Part shown: positions 6,508-7,671 of the stretch, in pieces | Numbering within the stretch: the stretch's first letter is position 1 | Layout of the letters: each line of letters opens with the position of its first letter | NCBI GenBank assembly: GCA_008501545.1 | Contig: QQUM01000603.1 | Location: 1 to 7,671, forward strand | Source: Calditrichota bacterium | Lineage (GTDB): Bacteria > Zhuqueibacterota > Zhuqueibacteria > Zhuqueibacterales > Geothermadaptataceae | Direction: 5' to 3' | DNA length: 7,671 nt | The notes under the pieces: model-generated | The model's input: the letters and a program-made list of their open reading frames with translations, nothing else | What the model was told of the DNA's origin: nothing | Databases searched by the model: none | Made by a program: the position numbers and the translations under genes

Positions 6508-6542
6508 GGCTGTACTCCACTTGCATTCAATTCAGTACAGCC
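6508..6542 (+). terminator. Hairpin after rho, probable terminator or 3'-end structure
   Basis: A 9-bp perfect stem, ggctgtact at 6508-6516 with agtacagcc at 6534-6542, encloses a 17-base loop and begins six bases after the rho stop. The following bases (atacctctttc) are only modestly T-rich, so termination may be weak, or the hairpin may mainly protect the mRNA 3' end. Confidence 0.5.
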
Positions 6543-6691
6543 ATACCTCTTTCGCATTCCTACACATTGAGACGACTTCTCTAATCCCATAACAGCGCAC
6601 AATGGCTACATTTTTTTCAGGAATTAATTAGTACTTGCATAAGTTCGATATTTGCATTTTTTTATTAGAATTAGCCATTTCTGACAAACTC

Positions 6692-6697
6692 AGGGAG
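6692..6697 (+). promoter_or_regulatory. Strong ribosome binding site (AGGGAG) of the M48 protease gene
   Basis: AGGGAG is six bases before the ATG at 6704 and fixes that start, which also yields a proper lipoprotein signal sequence. Confidence 0.75.
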
Positions 6698-6703
6698 TAT
6701 CAA

Positions 6704-7671
6704 ATGCCTTCTCCACAGACATTATTCAACACCAAAAAATTATATGTAGTTGCACTATCCGTCGTGCTTTTCGGATTTGTTTCAGCCTGTGCAGTGGACT
6801 ATGTAACGGGCAAACGCACTTTCAACCTAATTTCCGAACAAGATGAAGTTAAAATTGGCCGGAAGGCAGATCCTTCAATCGTTGCCCAATATGGTATTTA
6901 CGACGATCAGGATTTATCGGCCTATGTCAATGAAATCGGACAAAAAATTGCCGCGATTTCCCATCGGCCAAATCTGGAATACACATTTCGTGTTGTCGAC
7001 AGTCCCATTGTGAACGCTTTTGCGCTTCCGGGAGGCTGGGTTTACTTTACACGTGGCATACTGGCACATTTCAACTCAGAAGCGGAGCTGGCAGGCGTTA
7101 TGGGCCACGAAATTGGCCACGTGGTAGCACGGCATGGCGCGGAACAAATGTCAAAAGCACAATTAGCCGGAATAGGACTGGTTGGTATGTCTGTGATTTC
7201 ACCTGACCTTGCACAATTCAGCGACCTGGCCCAGGTGGGCGTTGGTTTGCTTTTCCTGAAGTTTGGTCGTGGACAGGAGTCCGAATCGGACCGGCTTGGC
7301 GTGGAGTACAGCACAAAACTTGGTTATGACGCAAAAAGAATGGCAGAATTTTTTGAAACGATTGCCCGATTGAGCAGCGCATCAGGAAGCAGTTTGCCGG
7401 ATTTTCTTTCAACGCACCCGAATCCCGTAGATCGTGAAAAAACCGTGGAAAATCTTGCTGAGGAATGGCAAAATAAAATCGACTACAAGCCGCTCAACAA
7501 GTCCCCACGAGATTACCTGAAACGAATCGATGGTATGGTCTATGGCAATGACCCGCGTCAGGGCTTTGTTGAAAACAACATATTTTATCATCCGCAAATG
7601 CGATTCCAATTCCCCGTCCCGCAAAACTGGAAAGTCGCCAATCTACCGACCGTCGTTCAAATGGCCTCTGC
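6704..7671 (+). CDS. M48-family zinc metalloprotease, putative lipoprotein, C-terminus cut by window edge
   Basis: 322 complete codons are visible and the frame is open to the right edge. The N-terminus is a lipoprotein-type signal: KK at 11-12, a hydrophobic stretch 13-26, and a lipobox-like VSAC ending at Cys29, so the mature protein is probably lipid-anchored and faces the periplasm. The protease domain has FALPGGWVYFTRGIL (106-120), the zinc motif HEIGH (135-139, His135 and His139 ligands, Glu136 catalytic) and ESESD (192-196), where Glu192 is the expected third ligand. STHPNP near residue 240 is the usual end of the M48 domain in BepA/LoiP-like proteases, which degrade or assist misfolded envelope proteins. 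After it comes an extra segment with FYHPQMRFQFPVPQNWKV, seen in longer members of the family. It lies 202 bp after rho with a hairpin between, so it is probably transcribed separately. The exact orthologue cannot be named. Confidence 0.93.
   Translation, partial: MPSPQTLFNTKKLYVVALSVVLFGFVSACAVDYVTGKRTFNLISEQDEVKIGRKADPSIVAQYGIYDDQDLSAYVNEIGQKIAAISHRPNLEYTFRVVDSPIVNAFALPGGWVYFTRGILAHFNSEAELAGVMGHEIGHVVARHGAEQMSKAQLAGIGLVGMSVISPDLAQFSDLAQVGVGLLFLKFGRGQESESDRLGVEYSTKLGYDAKRMAEFFETIARLSSASGSSLPDFLSTHPNPVDREKTVENLAEEWQNKIDYKPLNKSPRDYLKRIDGMVYGNDPRQGFVENNIFYHPQMRFQFPVPQNWKVANLPTVVQMAS

Noticed and set aside
6601..6679. Inverted copies of aatggcta/tagccatt and repeats of ttgcat before the protease gene
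   Set aside because: Arms of 6-8 bp separated by up to 63 bases in AT-rich DNA are expected by chance; no consensus operator or promoter could be fitted.

Overview
The window carries seven protein-coding genes and no RNA gene, CRISPR array or mobile element that I can support. The DNA is moderately AT-rich. Intergenic spacers are long and very AT-rich. Shine-Dalgarno sites are clear before some genes (the Rrf2 gene, the small secreted protein, the M48 protease) and absent before others (rho, the radical SAM gene). Protein styles (Rrf2 with a CxLGLxxC-like cluster, YhcC-type radical SAM, NagX-type acyltransferase, M48 lipoprotein protease) suggest a Gram-negative bacterium, possibly of the FCB superphylum or a neighbouring lineage. 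That placement is a guess from similarity in memory, not a computed result.

Left part (1-2856): a divergent cluster. On the minus strand, a YhcC-type radical SAM protein (2103-1183) is followed after 95 bp by a multi-pass membrane protein (1087 to beyond position 1). The membrane protein has the His-Gly-x-Leu-Gln and HFxPR motifs of NnrS-like haem/copper proteins. It is open to the left window edge, so no stop codon is visible and its C-terminus is missing. Facing it on the plus strand is an Rrf2-family regulator (2371-2856) with three cysteines placed for an Fe-S cluster. The 267-bp AT-rich space between them contains a perfect 12-bp palindrome. The simplest reading is an Fe-S-sensing repressor or activator controlling the divergent yhcC-nnrS-like pair, probably in nitrosative, oxidative or iron stress. 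An intrinsic terminator follows the regulator.

Middle part (2857-5043): a spacer of about 430 bp without a convincing gene, then a small exported protein of unknown function (3287-3859), then a NagX/HGSNAT-type membrane acyltransferase (3946-5043). The two are on the same strand 86 bp apart, but nothing in the sequence links their functions.

Right part (5044-7671): a 354-bp leader with hairpins and a C-rich, G-poor stretch precedes rho (5398-6501). This Rho starts directly at the RNA-binding cold-shock domain and lacks the usual N-terminal helical domain. A 9-bp hairpin follows it. Then comes an M48-family zinc metalloprotease with a lipoprotein signal (6704 to the right edge, C-terminus missing).

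I see mostly ordinary housekeeping and stress genes. The parts most worth a second look are the Rrf2/YhcC/NnrS-like cluster, the shortened Rho with its structured leader, and the unrecognised exported protein.
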